The position numbers and the translations under genes are program-made. From JAGVSR01 sp964589785 (GTDB lineage Bacteria; Pseudomonadota; Alphaproteobacteria; Rhizobiales; Hyphomicrobiaceae): a stretch of DNA of 64,000 bases. Under the pieces are notes generated by a model that was not told where the DNA came from, did not search any database, and saw only the letters and a program-made list of their open reading frames with translations. Location of the stretch: positions 119,539 through 183,538 of the forward strand of contig CAZPUQ010000006.1 of the NCBI GenBank assembly GCA_964589785.1. The letters are read 5' to 3'. This document shows, piece after piece, positions 8,847 through 16,464 of the stretch (position 1 is the stretch's first letter; the number at the start of each line of letters is the position of its first letter).

Positions 8847-9596
8847 TCAGTGCGTCGCCGCGAGATAGATGCCGTTTGCCAGGTCGGGGAGCTCGTAGCC
8901 CAGAACCGTGAAGGCCTCCCATATGGCTGGCGGCAAGGAGAGGTCCAGCAGTTGCTGCGTTGAGAGCGGCTTCAGGACGAGACCGCGCAGGGACTGAACC
9001 TCGTAGCCGGCGTCCTCGACGATCTTGCGCAGCGACGTCGCGTCGAAATAACGTCTATGGCCGAGTTGGTGATCGTGCTCGGAAAGTCGATAGACATCGG
9101 GAAGCATGCCCGCAGCGTTCCCAAGAAGCCGGTGTAGGGACCGGGCGTTCGGCACCGCCACGAACAACGTCCCACCGGGCTTCAGGAACGTCTTGAATCG
9201 CGAAAGGATCAATGCCGGGTCTTCGACGTGCTCGAGAACGAAGCCCATCTCGATGGCGTCAAACGGCTCCTGCGGCTCATACTCTTCGAACCAAGTTTTT
9301 ATGAGATTGACGCCGCCCGTCGGCTTGAACTCGGCGCGAAACTTCTCGATCAATTTTGCCGAGCCCTCGATGAGCGTATAGTTCTCGAGAAGGCCGTCCG
9401 CCAGAAGCTCGAGGAGACGTCCGGAGACGATGCTATGACCGATGCCAAGCGACAAAAGCCGGTTCGTTCGCGTTTCACGGATCCGCTTCTCGATCAGGGC
9501 CACGTACGCCTTGAGGAGTAGCTCGTTATCCAGCGCGTATTTGAACTCGGGCGTATAGGCCGTCACGAATTCGTCAAGCTGCTGTCGAGCGCTCAT
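8847..9596 (-). CDS. SAM-dependent methyltransferase (class I)
   Basis: This 249-residue protein has a methyltransferase type 11/12 core. SAM-binding motif I is LLSLGIGHS at 47-55, a motif II-like acidic residue lies in TLIEGS, FDAIEMGFVLEHVEDP sits near 112-127, and LKPGGTLFVAVPN near 137-149. The EHVxDP and LKPGG signatures are typical of class I enzymes acting on small molecules or sugars. It overlaps the start of the upstream glycosyltransferase by 23 bases and stops 7 bases before the ATP-grasp/HAD gene, so the three are almost certainly co-transcribed and translationally coupled. A sugar hydroxyl, amine or carboxyl group on the glycan is the likely acceptor, by context only. Confidence 0.85.
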   Translation of the reverse strand: MSARQQLDEFVTAYTPEFKYALDNELLLKAYVALIEKRIRETRTNRLLSLGIGHSIVSGRLLELLADGLLENYTLIEGSAKLIEKFRAEFKPTGGVNLIKTWFEEYEPQEPFDAIEMGFVLEHVEDPALILSRFKTFLKPGGTLFVAVPNARSLHRLLGNAAGMLPDVYRLSEHDHQLGHRRYFDATSLRKIVEDAGYEVQSLRGLVLKPLSTQQLLDLSLPPAIWEAFTVLGYELPDLANGIYLAATH

Positions 9597-10533
9597 GCTT
9601 GGCCTCGTGTTTGTGAGCCCTGGGGATATCGGTTGGACGCGTTACGTAGAGGGGACGCTGTTTGACTTCGGCGAAAATCTTGCCGACATAGATGCCGATC
9701 ACGCCAAGAAACAAGATATTCAATCCGCCAATGAACATGATCGAGGCCATGAGCGTCGTGTACCCTGCGAGAACGGTCTCGGGGAACAGTAACTTGCGCA
9801 CAATCATGAAGAGGCCGATCAGGCCCGCTGTCGAAGCCAGGGCGGCACCCGCGAAGAACGCTGCATAGAGCGGCTTACTCGAAAAGCTCGTCAGGGCATC
9901 GGCAAAAAGCGCAAACTGTCGGACCAGCGTGTAGGTTGAGCGACCAGACTTACGGGTGCTCTTGCTGACCGGAACGCCCACTTGCCGGAAGCCCGCCCAC
10001 ATGAACATGCCCGCCATGAACAGTCTGCGGTCGTGCATCTGCAGCAGGGCGTTCACATAGGAGCGACGCATCAGACGCACGGTACACGCGTGAGGCGGGA
10101 TGCGCGTGTCGGAAATCGCATTGAAGAGCCCATAGAACAGCCCGCTGAGGCTGCGGCCGTTCTCTGCCTGCACCCCGTAGACCACGTCGCAGCCTTGCTC
10201 ATTCATCGCTTTTGCGAACGTGCCGAGCCACTCCGGACTTTCCTCGAGGTCCGAATCGATCAGGAAGACGCGTTGCCCCCTGGCCGCTTCGATCGCTGCG
10301 AAGGCCGCGATGTGGTGGCCGAAGTTGCGAGCCAGGTCGACGACGCGAACCCTGGAGTCGGACGCGGCGATCTCTATCGCGGCGGCAAGGGATCCGTCCG
10401 GCGAACCATCGTTCACGAAGACGATCTCATACGTCTCCCCAAGCGTCACGGCGGCCGCGGTCGCGCGAACGTAGAACTCGTGGATGAACGCCTCGGAGCG
10501 GTAGAGGGTCGTGACGATGGAAATTTCCGGCAC
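9574..10533 (-). CDS. Family 2 glycosyltransferase with two C-terminal membrane helices (GtrB/ArnC-like)
   Basis: This 319-residue protein has an N-terminal GT-A domain with the FVNDGSPDGS motif at 39-48, LARNFGHHIA near 67-76 and a metal-binding DSDLEE at 93-98. Two membrane helices follow at about 223-246 and 262-288. This is the dolichyl-phosphate-mannose-synthase, GtrB and ArnC layout: such enzymes move a sugar from a nucleotide to undecaprenyl phosphate on the cytoplasmic face. The product would be used by a periplasmic GT-C transferase, and a GT-C-like membrane protein is encoded nearby at 11602-13428. The gene overlaps the methyltransferase downstream. Confidence 0.9.
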   Translation of the reverse strand: MPEISIVTTLYRSEAFIHEFYVRATAAAVTLGETYEIVFVNDGSPDGSLAAAIEIAASDSRVRVVDLARNFGHHIAAFAAIEAARGQRVFLIDSDLEESPEWLGTFAKAMNEQGCDVVYGVQAENGRSLSGLFYGLFNAISDTRIPPHACTVRLMRRSYVNALLQMHDRRLFMAGMFMWAGFRQVGVPVSKSTRKSGRSTYTLVRQFALFADALTSFSSKPLYAAFFAGAALASTAGLIGLFMIVRKLLFPETVLAGYTTLMASIMFIGGLNILFLGVIGIYVGKIFAEVKQRPLYVTRPTDIPRAHKHEAKHERSTAA

Positions 10534-10593
10534 AGCATCACACCATAGAGTTCAATCGGTTGGCGATCCCGCAGCCGCAAGAGTGTCGAGAGC

Positions 10594-10609
10594 GAACCGG
10601 GCGCGGTTC
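10594..10609. other. Small perfect hairpin between glycan genes
   Basis: GAACCG and CGGTTC arms of 6 bases with a 4-base loop lie in the 264-base gap between the WbqC-like gene and the membrane glycosyltransferase. There is no T-run on either side, so it is at most a weak transcription attenuator or chance. Confidence 0.2.
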
Positions 10610-10797
10610 ACGACGTCCAGCGAGATGCTATCCGGCGAAAAGCAAAATCCGCCGAGTCAGAGGCGAGGCTAGCGCGGGCAGCGGGGCGCCGCGACGCGGC
10701 TGCGGCCGATATCCCCGCTATCCACGGTATCGCGACGAGGCGCTCCAGCGTGTCCGACGGCCTAGACCTGTCGTCATGTCGAGCAGAATGGCGACGA

Positions 10798-11532
10798 TCA
10801 CGGGGGGTCGAGAAAGCTCGGCCTGTTGCTCACCGATTTCAGGTGAGCCCGTGCGCCGGGACCGCAGCGGAAGAGGACGTCGATCATGCTCACTCCGTGC
10901 TCGAACACGCTCGTGGCCTGTTCGTAGACCGGATACCCCTGGTAGTTGGCGTAGCTCAGAGCAATTCCCGCTCGATCGAATTTATCCCGATCGATATAGC
11001 TGCGCGCCGCCGGCCCGGAGACATAATGTGTCGCCTCACGTGCCAAGCAAAGCTCGATGAGCCGGTCTGTCGGGTCCGAGGTCGTCCGCGGAACGGCTCT
11101 GCCGCGGAGAAGCGGCGTCCTTATTGCGAGGATGTCCGCGATCTGCCGCAAGAACATTTCGTTTACGTCAGTCAAGAGGTCGAGGCCGGCTGCTCTCTCG
11201 TACGCAGCAGAGAGCAATGGACCTACGTCGTCAAAATACGGCGCGCGCCGATAGCTCATCTCGATGGTCCGCCAATGGTTGGCGGCCCAATCTCTGCCGT
11301 CCACGCGGATTTCGTCGATGGGGGACTCGAAATTGCCTTTCGACCGGACCGGAATGGTCAGCCAATGCGGTGCGCCATTGATGATGATTTTGTTCCGGTT
11401 GCGCCAGTCGCGCCGGGTGTACTGCACCTCGTCGTAGATAATGAACTCGTCGGCAACTGCAATCAAATCGAAATATCCCTTCCAAGGGATGTAGTTCGAT
11501 TGAAGGATGACGACTGTCTTCTCGTTTGCCAT
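10798..11532 (-). CDS. WbqC-like family protein
   Basis: This 244-residue protein matches the WbqC-like family (PF08889) from memory. It has an N-terminal VVILQSNYIPWKGYFDLI at about 7-24, then DEVQYTRRDWRNRNKI at 34-49, and a histidine-containing HYVSGPAAR segment later. Members are common in lipopolysaccharide and capsule loci and near flagellin-glycan genes, but their reaction is not firmly established. The protein is soluble, with no signal peptide. The ATG at 11530-11532 is chosen because the family motif starts right after it; a longer start would add 18 poorly conserved residues. It lies upstream of the polyprenyl glycosyltransferase on the same strand. A role in modifying an amino sugar precursor is possible but is inferred. 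Confidence 0.82.
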   Translation of the reverse strand: MANEKTVVILQSNYIPWKGYFDLIAVADEFIIYDEVQYTRRDWRNRNKIIINGAPHWLTIPVRSKGNFESPIDEIRVDGRDWAANHWRTIEMSYRRAPYFDDVGPLLSAAYERAAGLDLLTDVNEMFLRQIADILAIRTPLLRGRAVPRTTSDPTDRLIELCLAREATHYVSGPAARSYIDRDKFDRAGIALSYANYQGYPVYEQATSVFEHGVSMIDVLFRCGPGARAHLKSVSNRPSFLDPP

Positions 11533-11601
11533 AGAACATCGCTTTTTTTCGGGGTTCCTCGCAGCGCTCTGCCAGCATGGCGGCATTGTGCCGGCATCGG
11601 T

Positions 11602-13428
11602 CTAGCGCACGTCGAACCCCCTTGCGCGCCTGCATGCCTCGGTCCCCTCGTCCACGGGGCGGATCGGGCGCCAGAGACCGAGTAGCGTTTTATACCACGG
11701 CGACGACAGGTCTCCGACGTGGCGAAAATCCCGTTCGAGATCCATGCCGTAGGTCGTCAGCACGGTGATCGGCAGCGATTGCCTCGCTCCCGCCGGCGCT
11801 GCCAGGACCCATGCGTCGGCAATCTCCTCGCAAGGCACGTCGCGCAGGACCGCGTGGAAGAACTCGACGCTGCCTCTGTACCCACCGAGCAGCCACGGCG
11901 TACCTGGCGCCACGGCGCCGGCCAGATAGGCGGCCGCAGGATGCCGCCCGCTGATATCGAGCAGGCGACGCAGGCTGCCGTCGCCGGTCGCCGACCGCAG
12001 CCTGACGATAAAGTCCGCGGCCTCCGACGTGACATAGATCGCGCGGCTGGAGCGCGTGTCGGCGGCCACGGGAGTGGACTGCGCCCGTAGGGGCGCCGTC
12101 TGGCGATAGGGTTGCTCCATGGAGTTTGCAACCAGGATCGCGCCCGTTGCCGCCATCGCCAGCGACAGCCCGGCCACGACCCGACGGCGGTGCTCGCCGT
12201 CGAGGAGCGACCCCACGGCAACGATGGATGCCGCAATCCAGAACAGGAACGCCTGCGAAGCTTGCAGCCAGATGTTGTTGGTCGTTCCGATCGCGTGAAC
12301 AAAGGGAAGGACGAATAGGAGGGCAAAGGCCGGGCCGGCCGCCGCGGCTTCGCTGCTCGATCGCCCGACCGCCGTGGCCGCCAACAGCACACCGGTCAAG
12401 GCCGCAGGTATCAGATATGCGTAGTGTTTATTGGAAAGCAGACCCATGGCATCGGGCCACAACAGCGCCGAAATGGCAGCGAGGGCGAGCACGGTCAGAA
12501 TAAGGCTTCTTGTCCAGCAGGCCCTCGTCGTGCTGCTACGGCAAAACACCGTATAGAGTGCCGAAAGGGCCGCCAGAATGGCAAAATGGCGCCCGAAATG
12601 ACGAGGTGCCTGGAAGCGGTCCCAGCGAACGATCTCGTACTCTGAGATGTGCTTGTGGCTGAGATTGCTGCCGAGCGTGTAGCCAAGCTCAGCGCCTTTC
12701 CTCAAGCGTTCGGCGAAAACAAGAATCGAGCCATCGATCGACCAGGCAGCGACCATGCCTCCGATCATTGCGGCCGCCGCAGTGCCGGCGGCCGTTAACA
12801 GCGCCCTCTGCGGGCGGCGCCATAGCTCCCAAGCGAAGACGCACGACAACAGAACGGCAAGCGCGATCGCGGACGTCGGCTTGGCCAGGGCGACAACGAC
12901 GCCGCCGAGCCCGACCAGAGCGCCGCCTAAAAGACTTGCTCGTGCATCGCCCCTGAGCGACAGCAGCAGTCCGATGAGAGCAATCAGCAAGCCCTGTAAA
13001 TTGAGCCAGTTATAGCTGGGCGTCGGCAGCCACATATGATGCAGCATCAGCAGTGCGGAACTTGAGAGCGCAAGCGCGAAAACGGCTCTGTGGCGTGCGA
13101 CGAATGCAGCCCGAGCCAGCAGCATCCAAAAGGCACCGTAGGCCAATCCCAACGTGACGATGACGTTGACCTGGCGCAGGAGCACTAGGTCATATCCCAG
13201 GGCATGGTAGAGGGGCTTGAAGAAGAAACCGAACTGCGTGGCGGAGCTGGTATAGATCTCCGGCCGGGAAATCCAGGTGAGATAGAAGCCCTCGTCCGTG
13301 AGATCGAGGCCGAAGCCGCAACGAAAGATCACGAGGCCAATGAAGGCGAGCGAAGTGAAGAGACAAAGAGCGGCGGCAGCGTCGAGCTCTCCGTTCCATC
13401 TGCTCTCGTCTCGTGGTGTCTCAGCCAT
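11602..13428 (-). CDS. Large polytopic membrane protein, GT-C glycosyltransferase-like
   Basis: This 608-residue protein has an N-terminal membrane helix, then a loop with LDLTDEGFYL near residues 31-40. An acidic motif just after the first helix is typical of GT-C enzymes (ArnT and PMT-like), where it contacts the lipid-linked sugar donor. About ten further hydrophobic segments follow up to roughly residue 440, then a soluble C-terminal domain of about 150 residues, expected in the periplasm. I infer that it transfers a sugar from an undecaprenyl carrier made by an enzyme such as that at 9574-10533. No characterised relative is recognised. An open frame continues upstream of 13428, but that part is antisense to the family 92 glycosyltransferase; the ATG at 13426-13428 precedes the first helix well. 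Confidence 0.78.
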   Translation of the reverse strand: MAETPRDESRWNGELDAAAALCLFTSLAFIGLVIFRCGFGLDLTDEGFYLTWISRPEIYTSSATQFGFFFKPLYHALGYDLVLLRQVNVIVTLGLAYGAFWMLLARAAFVARHRAVFALALSSSALLMLHHMWLPTPSYNWLNLQGLLIALIGLLLSLRGDARASLLGGALVGLGGVVVALAKPTSAIALAVLLSCVFAWELWRRPQRALLTAAGTAAAAMIGGMVAAWSIDGSILVFAERLRKGAELGYTLGSNLSHKHISEYEIVRWDRFQAPRHFGRHFAILAALSALYTVFCRSSTTRACWTRSLILTVLALAAISALLWPDAMGLLSNKHYAYLIPAALTGVLLAATAVGRSSSEAAAAGPAFALLFVLPFVHAIGTTNNIWLQASQAFLFWIAASIVAVGSLLDGEHRRRVVAGLSLAMAATGAILVANSMEQPYRQTAPLRAQSTPVAADTRSSRAIYVTSEAADFIVRLRSATGDGSLRRLLDISGRHPAAAYLAGAVAPGTPWLLGGYRGSVEFFHAVLRDVPCEEIADAWVLAAPAGARQSLPITVLTTYGMDLERDFRHVGDLSSPWYKTLLGLWRPIRPVDEGTEACRRARGFDVR

Positions 13429-13927
13429 GGCCGCGCTTTTCACGTCCCGATCGTTGTCGACGGTGCATAAGGTATCGTGCTTTGCCGGAAGACGCGTTCG
13501 ACCCAGGCCTGACGGACGTGAAAACCCTGCTCGATGAGAACCACGCCCGTACCCAGCCGTCCGAGCGGACAGGTCCTGCCCGTCGATCGATGGCGCGTTG
13601 GCACGCCTTGAGACCTCGGACTCAATCGAAGATGGACCGATGCCGGGCTCGCTCGATCGGCGCCGACCGTTTGGCTCGGGTGGAACAAGAGTCTCAGTGG
13701 CTCGGACCTCACGCCCGTCCATTTTCCGGCCGCCGGGCGAGCTTTCGGCGATCCTTTTCTGCGCGGCGAACGCTCCCGGCGTCAAGTCGTCCGGGCCTGT
13801 GTGGGGGCCGTTCAATAGGCAACGGAATCCAGTTATCAACGTGTACCTTCTGGCGGCCACATCGGCGCGGCATGGAAGTCCGCCGCTGGCGCGGATGGCG
13901 CGGCGCAGGGGACGGAGACTTGCCACT
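13429..13927. other. Divergent intergenic region between two glycosyltransferase genes
   Basis: About 500 bases separate the membrane GT-C-like gene (minus) from the family 92 gene (plus). Both promoters should lie here. A short dyad CCGTT/AACGG with an 8-base spacer sits at 13808-13825. The plus frame is open from 13598, so the upstream half could encode an N-terminal extension of the family 92 protein, but that translation lacks family features. Confidence 0.35.
13914..13917 (+). promoter_or_regulatory. Ribosome-binding site deciding the TTG start at 13928
   Basis: GGAG lies 10 bases before the TTG at 13928-13930. The in-frame ATG candidates at 13598, 13640 and 13895 have no purine-rich site in front of them, so TTG is the preferred start. 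Confidence 0.4.
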
Positions 13928-14893
13928 TTGGATACGTTCAAGAACCATCTGCTCAAGTATCGCGCCTGGCTCCGGTCGGTGAAAGGTCCGGCCGCGGGAA
14001 AGCAAGTCCTGAAGCATATCCCCCCGGTCGCAGCGTCGCCGAACCGGGGCTCGTCTCTCGCGTTCGCTGCGATCGTCAAGGACGAGGCGCCCTACATCGC
14101 CGAGTGGCTGGAATTCCACCTGATGATGGGGGCGAAGAAAATCTTCGTCTACGACAACGGCTCGACGGACGGGACGGGCGCCATCGTCGAGCGCTATGCA
14201 GGGACGGGCGAAGCGGTGCTTATCCCGTGGCGGACCTTTCTGTCCCTCGACCGCACGCAGGGTAGCATGCAGAACATCGCCTACGCGCACGCCATGGCGA
14301 ACTTCGGCGCGGATTACCGCTGGATGGGCTTCATCGACGTCGACGAATTCCTGTTTCCGCTGCAAGACGACGATCTCGCGACGGCCCTCAAGCATTATGA
14401 CGATCTGCCGAGCCTCACGATTCCCTGGCACAACTTCGGACCGGACGGCCACGAGACGAAGCCGGACGGCCTCGTGATCGAGAACTACCGCGAACGGGCG
14501 GCCTTTCCCCCGCTGCCGGCGCAGCGGTCGCTACTTCGATACAAGACGCTGGTCGATCCCTCCAAGGTCTCGGGTCTCGGCCGCCATTATTTTCCGCTGA
14601 GCAAGGGAGGCGACATCGCCTATACCGAAACGCGGCAGGCCGTTCCGTTCCACAGCCTGCGCGATCTATCGACGGCCGTCGAAGTGCGTCTCAGGATCAA
14701 CCACTATTTCACCCGGTCGCGGGAGGAGATGCGCCGACGTGAAGCCAAGGGGCGGATCTCCCGCAACGGCGCCGTTGTGGAGAACTATCTGGAGCGGCGG
14801 CTGCAGGCCTACGCGCTGGCCACGGAGAAGGACACGCACATTCAGCGCTTTGTCGAGCCGCTGAAGGCGCGGCTGAAGCGCCGGTGGGGGTGA
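13928..14893 (+). CDS. Glycosyltransferase family 92-like protein
   Basis: This 321-residue protein has the Glyco_transf_92 (former DUF23) pattern. It shows AAIVKDEAPYIAEWLEFH around residues 47-64, YDNGSTDGT at 75-83 and the metal-binding FIDVDEFLFP at about 135-144. A C-terminal domain with an INHYFTRSREEM segment follows. These GT-A enzymes use a nucleotide sugar and often add galactose to glycans. No membrane helix or signal peptide is visible with this start, so it acts in the cytoplasm. It is transcribed divergently from the GT-C-like gene and convergent with the pyruvyl transferase, 22 bases away. The start is a TTG supported by GGAG at 13914-13917; an ATG at 13895 would add 11 residues, and one at 13598 would add 110. 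Confidence 0.82.
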   Translation: MDTFKNHLLKYRAWLRSVKGPAAGKQVLKHIPPVAASPNRGSSLAFAAIVKDEAPYIAEWLEFHLMMGAKKIFVYDNGSTDGTGAIVERYAGTGEAVLIPWRTFLSLDRTQGSMQNIAYAHAMANFGADYRWMGFIDVDEFLFPLQDDDLATALKHYDDLPSLTIPWHNFGPDGHETKPDGLVIENYRERAAFPPLPAQRSLLRYKTLVDPSKVSGLGRHYFPLSKGGDIAYTETRQAVPFHSLRDLSTAVEVRLRINHYFTRSREEMRRREAKGRISRNGAVVENYLERRLQAYALATEKDTHIQRFVEPLKARLKRRWG

Positions 14894-14915
14894 GAGCTGC
14901 TCGGCAGTAAACCCT

Positions 14916-15932
14916 TCAGGTCCGAAACTCGCGCGTATCGTCCGCGATCTTTGCAAACATCAGCCGGGCTTTTACGAGTGCGCCGTCCACGAACGATGCG
15001 ATGGCCTGACGTTCGTCGTCGGAGAAGGCGGGGATCGGGGGCGGTTCCGAGCGCGATGCGAGCGCCGAGAAATCCATGAAGCGGCGAAGCAGGCCGGCGT
15101 CGGCGAGCAGGCTCTCGATCTTCGACGTGTTAGCCGCCACGGCTAGAAACGGCAGTCGCATGCGCATCGCGATGCAGACGGCGTGAAAACGTCCGCAGAC
15201 GAGCCCGCTCGCCTCCTCGGTGAGGCGGGCGACGAACGCATCGTGCGTGCAGATCGCGGTCGCGTAGCGCAAGGACCACGGGGATTCCGGCAGCAATTTC
15301 GCCGCCCCTCGCTTGCCCCTGAACACGAACCAGCGCCGCGGGGACCCGCGCATTGGCCACGGCGCGGCCGCGCGCAGCGTCAATGGAACCGAGCCCGTCC
15401 GCCGTGCGAATTTAAGCAAGGCGGCCGAGGCGCTCTCATCGGAGGCGTCGGTCACGAAGAGGTGCCCCCGGCCGCCGGCGATTGGCGCACGGTCCCACGA
15501 CAAGGTTAGGTCAGGCACGACGGCGGACGAGAGCCCTGCCTTTGCGAGAGAGGCCTGCGAGGCGGTGTCTCTCACATAGCGCTTCCGGAAAAGCGACAAT
15601 CCCTCATGAACGAGCGCACTGTTGCGCTCTTCGCTCGCATTGATCAGGTAGGCCGGCAACCGCTTCCTGTGCAGCTCTTTGCCGAGCGCCGCGATCCGCC
15701 TTGCTGTCGCGCTGTCGTCGTGTAGCGATCCTTCGCCGTTGACGACGACGAGATCGAAACCGTGCTCTCCCGCCAGCGTCTTCTCGATGGCAGACCAATT
15801 CCAGCCGGATTGGAGATCGATGCCCGCCTCGCCGGCAAGTTCGCGTGCGCGCGCCGTCACGAGGGCCGAGCCGTGATGGCCGGCCAGCGAAGTGTCGTTC
15901 ACCAGAAGGCCTTTGAGACGTCGTATCGAAAT
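14916..15932 (-). CDS. Polysaccharide pyruvyl transferase family protein
   Basis: This protein of about 338 residues has the PS_pyruv_trans (CsaB/WcaK) pattern. NDTSLAGHHGS is near the N-terminus, followed by VVVNGEGSLHDD with the family Asn-Gly-Glu-Gly-Ser-Leu-His block. SDAS-like turns follow in the middle, and GLVCGRFHAVCIAM towards the C-terminus has the conserved Gly-Arg-Phe-His. These enzymes add pyruvate ketals from phosphoenolpyruvate to sugars, giving acidic glycans. The first standard start is the GTG at 15902, but it lacks a ribosome-binding site and would cut the first beta strand (KGLLVNDTS). An ATT at 15930-15932 has TAGGAG 9 bases upstream and an in-frame stop just behind it, so ATT is the likely start. 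With GTG the protein would be 328 residues. Confidence 0.85.
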   Translation of the reverse strand: MSIRRLKGLLVNDTSLAGHHGSALVTARARELAGEAGIDLQSGWNWSAIEKTLAGEHGFDLVVVNGEGSLHDDSATARRIAALGKELHRKRLPAYLINASEERNSALVHEGLSLFRKRYVRDTASQASLAKAGLSSAVVPDLTLSWDRAPIAGGRGHLFVTDASDESASAALLKFARRTGSVPLTLRAAAPWPMRGSPRRWFVFRGKRGAAKLLPESPWSLRYATAICTHDAFVARLTEEASGLVCGRFHAVCIAMRMRLPFLAVAANTSKIESLLADAGLLRRFMDFSALASRSEPPPIPAFSDDERQAIASFVDGALVKARLMFAKIADDTREFRT

Positions 15933-15941
15933 CGGGGCGTT

Positions 15942-15947
15942 CTCCTA
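15942..15947 (-). promoter_or_regulatory. Ribosome-binding site pointing to an ATT start
   Basis: On the minus strand TAGGAG is read here and ends 9 bases before the ATT at 15932. No ATG, GTG or TTG stands at a workable distance; the GTG at 15902 is 39 bases from it. The TAG in this site is also the in-frame stop that limits the gene upstream. Confidence 0.5.
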
Positions 15948-16246
15948 GACCTCAGGTCTCGCGATCTTACGCGGAGGTACGCCATCTGGACGAGTAGTCG
16001 GGGAAGGGGACTCGCAGGTCGGGGAGAGCAATCGATATGTCGCGACGATCAATGCCGCATTCTACAAGAGTGTCCAAGGCCTTCAAGCGTCGGTCGGCCG
16101 CCAATTCGTCTCACTCGGGACGTGATCTTGGACGGGGACGTCACCGCCGTGCTCAAGAAAACGCCGTTCCGATTGCCGCGTCGCACGGCAGCCCGCGATC
16201 GAACGAAGTTGTGCGAGACCCGGCCGCCTTGCAGGCACCGTCGCGT

Positions 16247-16274
16247 TTGCAACAAAGTCATCAAGTAATATGAT
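16247..16274 (+). promoter_or_regulatory. Candidate sigma-70-type promoter for the glycosyltransferase-flippase pair
   Basis: TTGCAA at 16247-16252 (4 of 6 matches to TTGACA), a 16-base spacer, then TATGAT at 16269-16274 (5 of 6 matches to TATAAT). It lies in the only AT-rich patch of the gap and points towards the gene starting at 16465, leaving a leader of roughly 180 bases. Confidence 0.4.
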
Positions 16275-16450
16275 TTGATTGACGATTTTCATCGTGGACT
16301 GCCGAATCGGCTGCGTCTGCCGCCACCGGCGTCGGGCAAGGCGGCCGTCACGCTGCGTTGACGTGCGCCACCGTCGCCGTAGAAGCTTTGAGTGCAATCT
16401 TCCAGGTGCGCCGCTGCCAGCCCTGGCGCATGCGACGTCTTCATGCTGGC

Positions 16451-16456
16451 GAGGAG
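16451..16456 (+). promoter_or_regulatory. Ribosome-binding site deciding the GTG start at 16465
   Basis: GAGGAG ends 8 bases before the GTG at 16465-16467. The frame stays open upstream to 16279, but no other start has such a site, and this start gives a protein of nearly the same length as its paralogue. Confidence 0.6.
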
Positions 16457-16464
16457 CCGACGAC

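Larger units (their letters stand above)
15948..16464. other. Divergent intergenic region, promoter candidate, no gene recognised
   Basis: About 520 bases lie between the pyruvyl transferase (minus) and the second family 2 glycosyltransferase (plus). Several frames are open, but their translations are arginine-rich and show no family pattern. The stretch 16246-16295 is markedly AT-rich and holds the promoter candidate listed separately. Confidence 0.35.

Noticed and set aside
13429..14079. Upstream part of the GT-C-like frame (minus)
   Set aside because: The extra 217 codons are antisense to the family 92 glycosyltransferase and have no signal or helix; the ATG at 13428 fits better.
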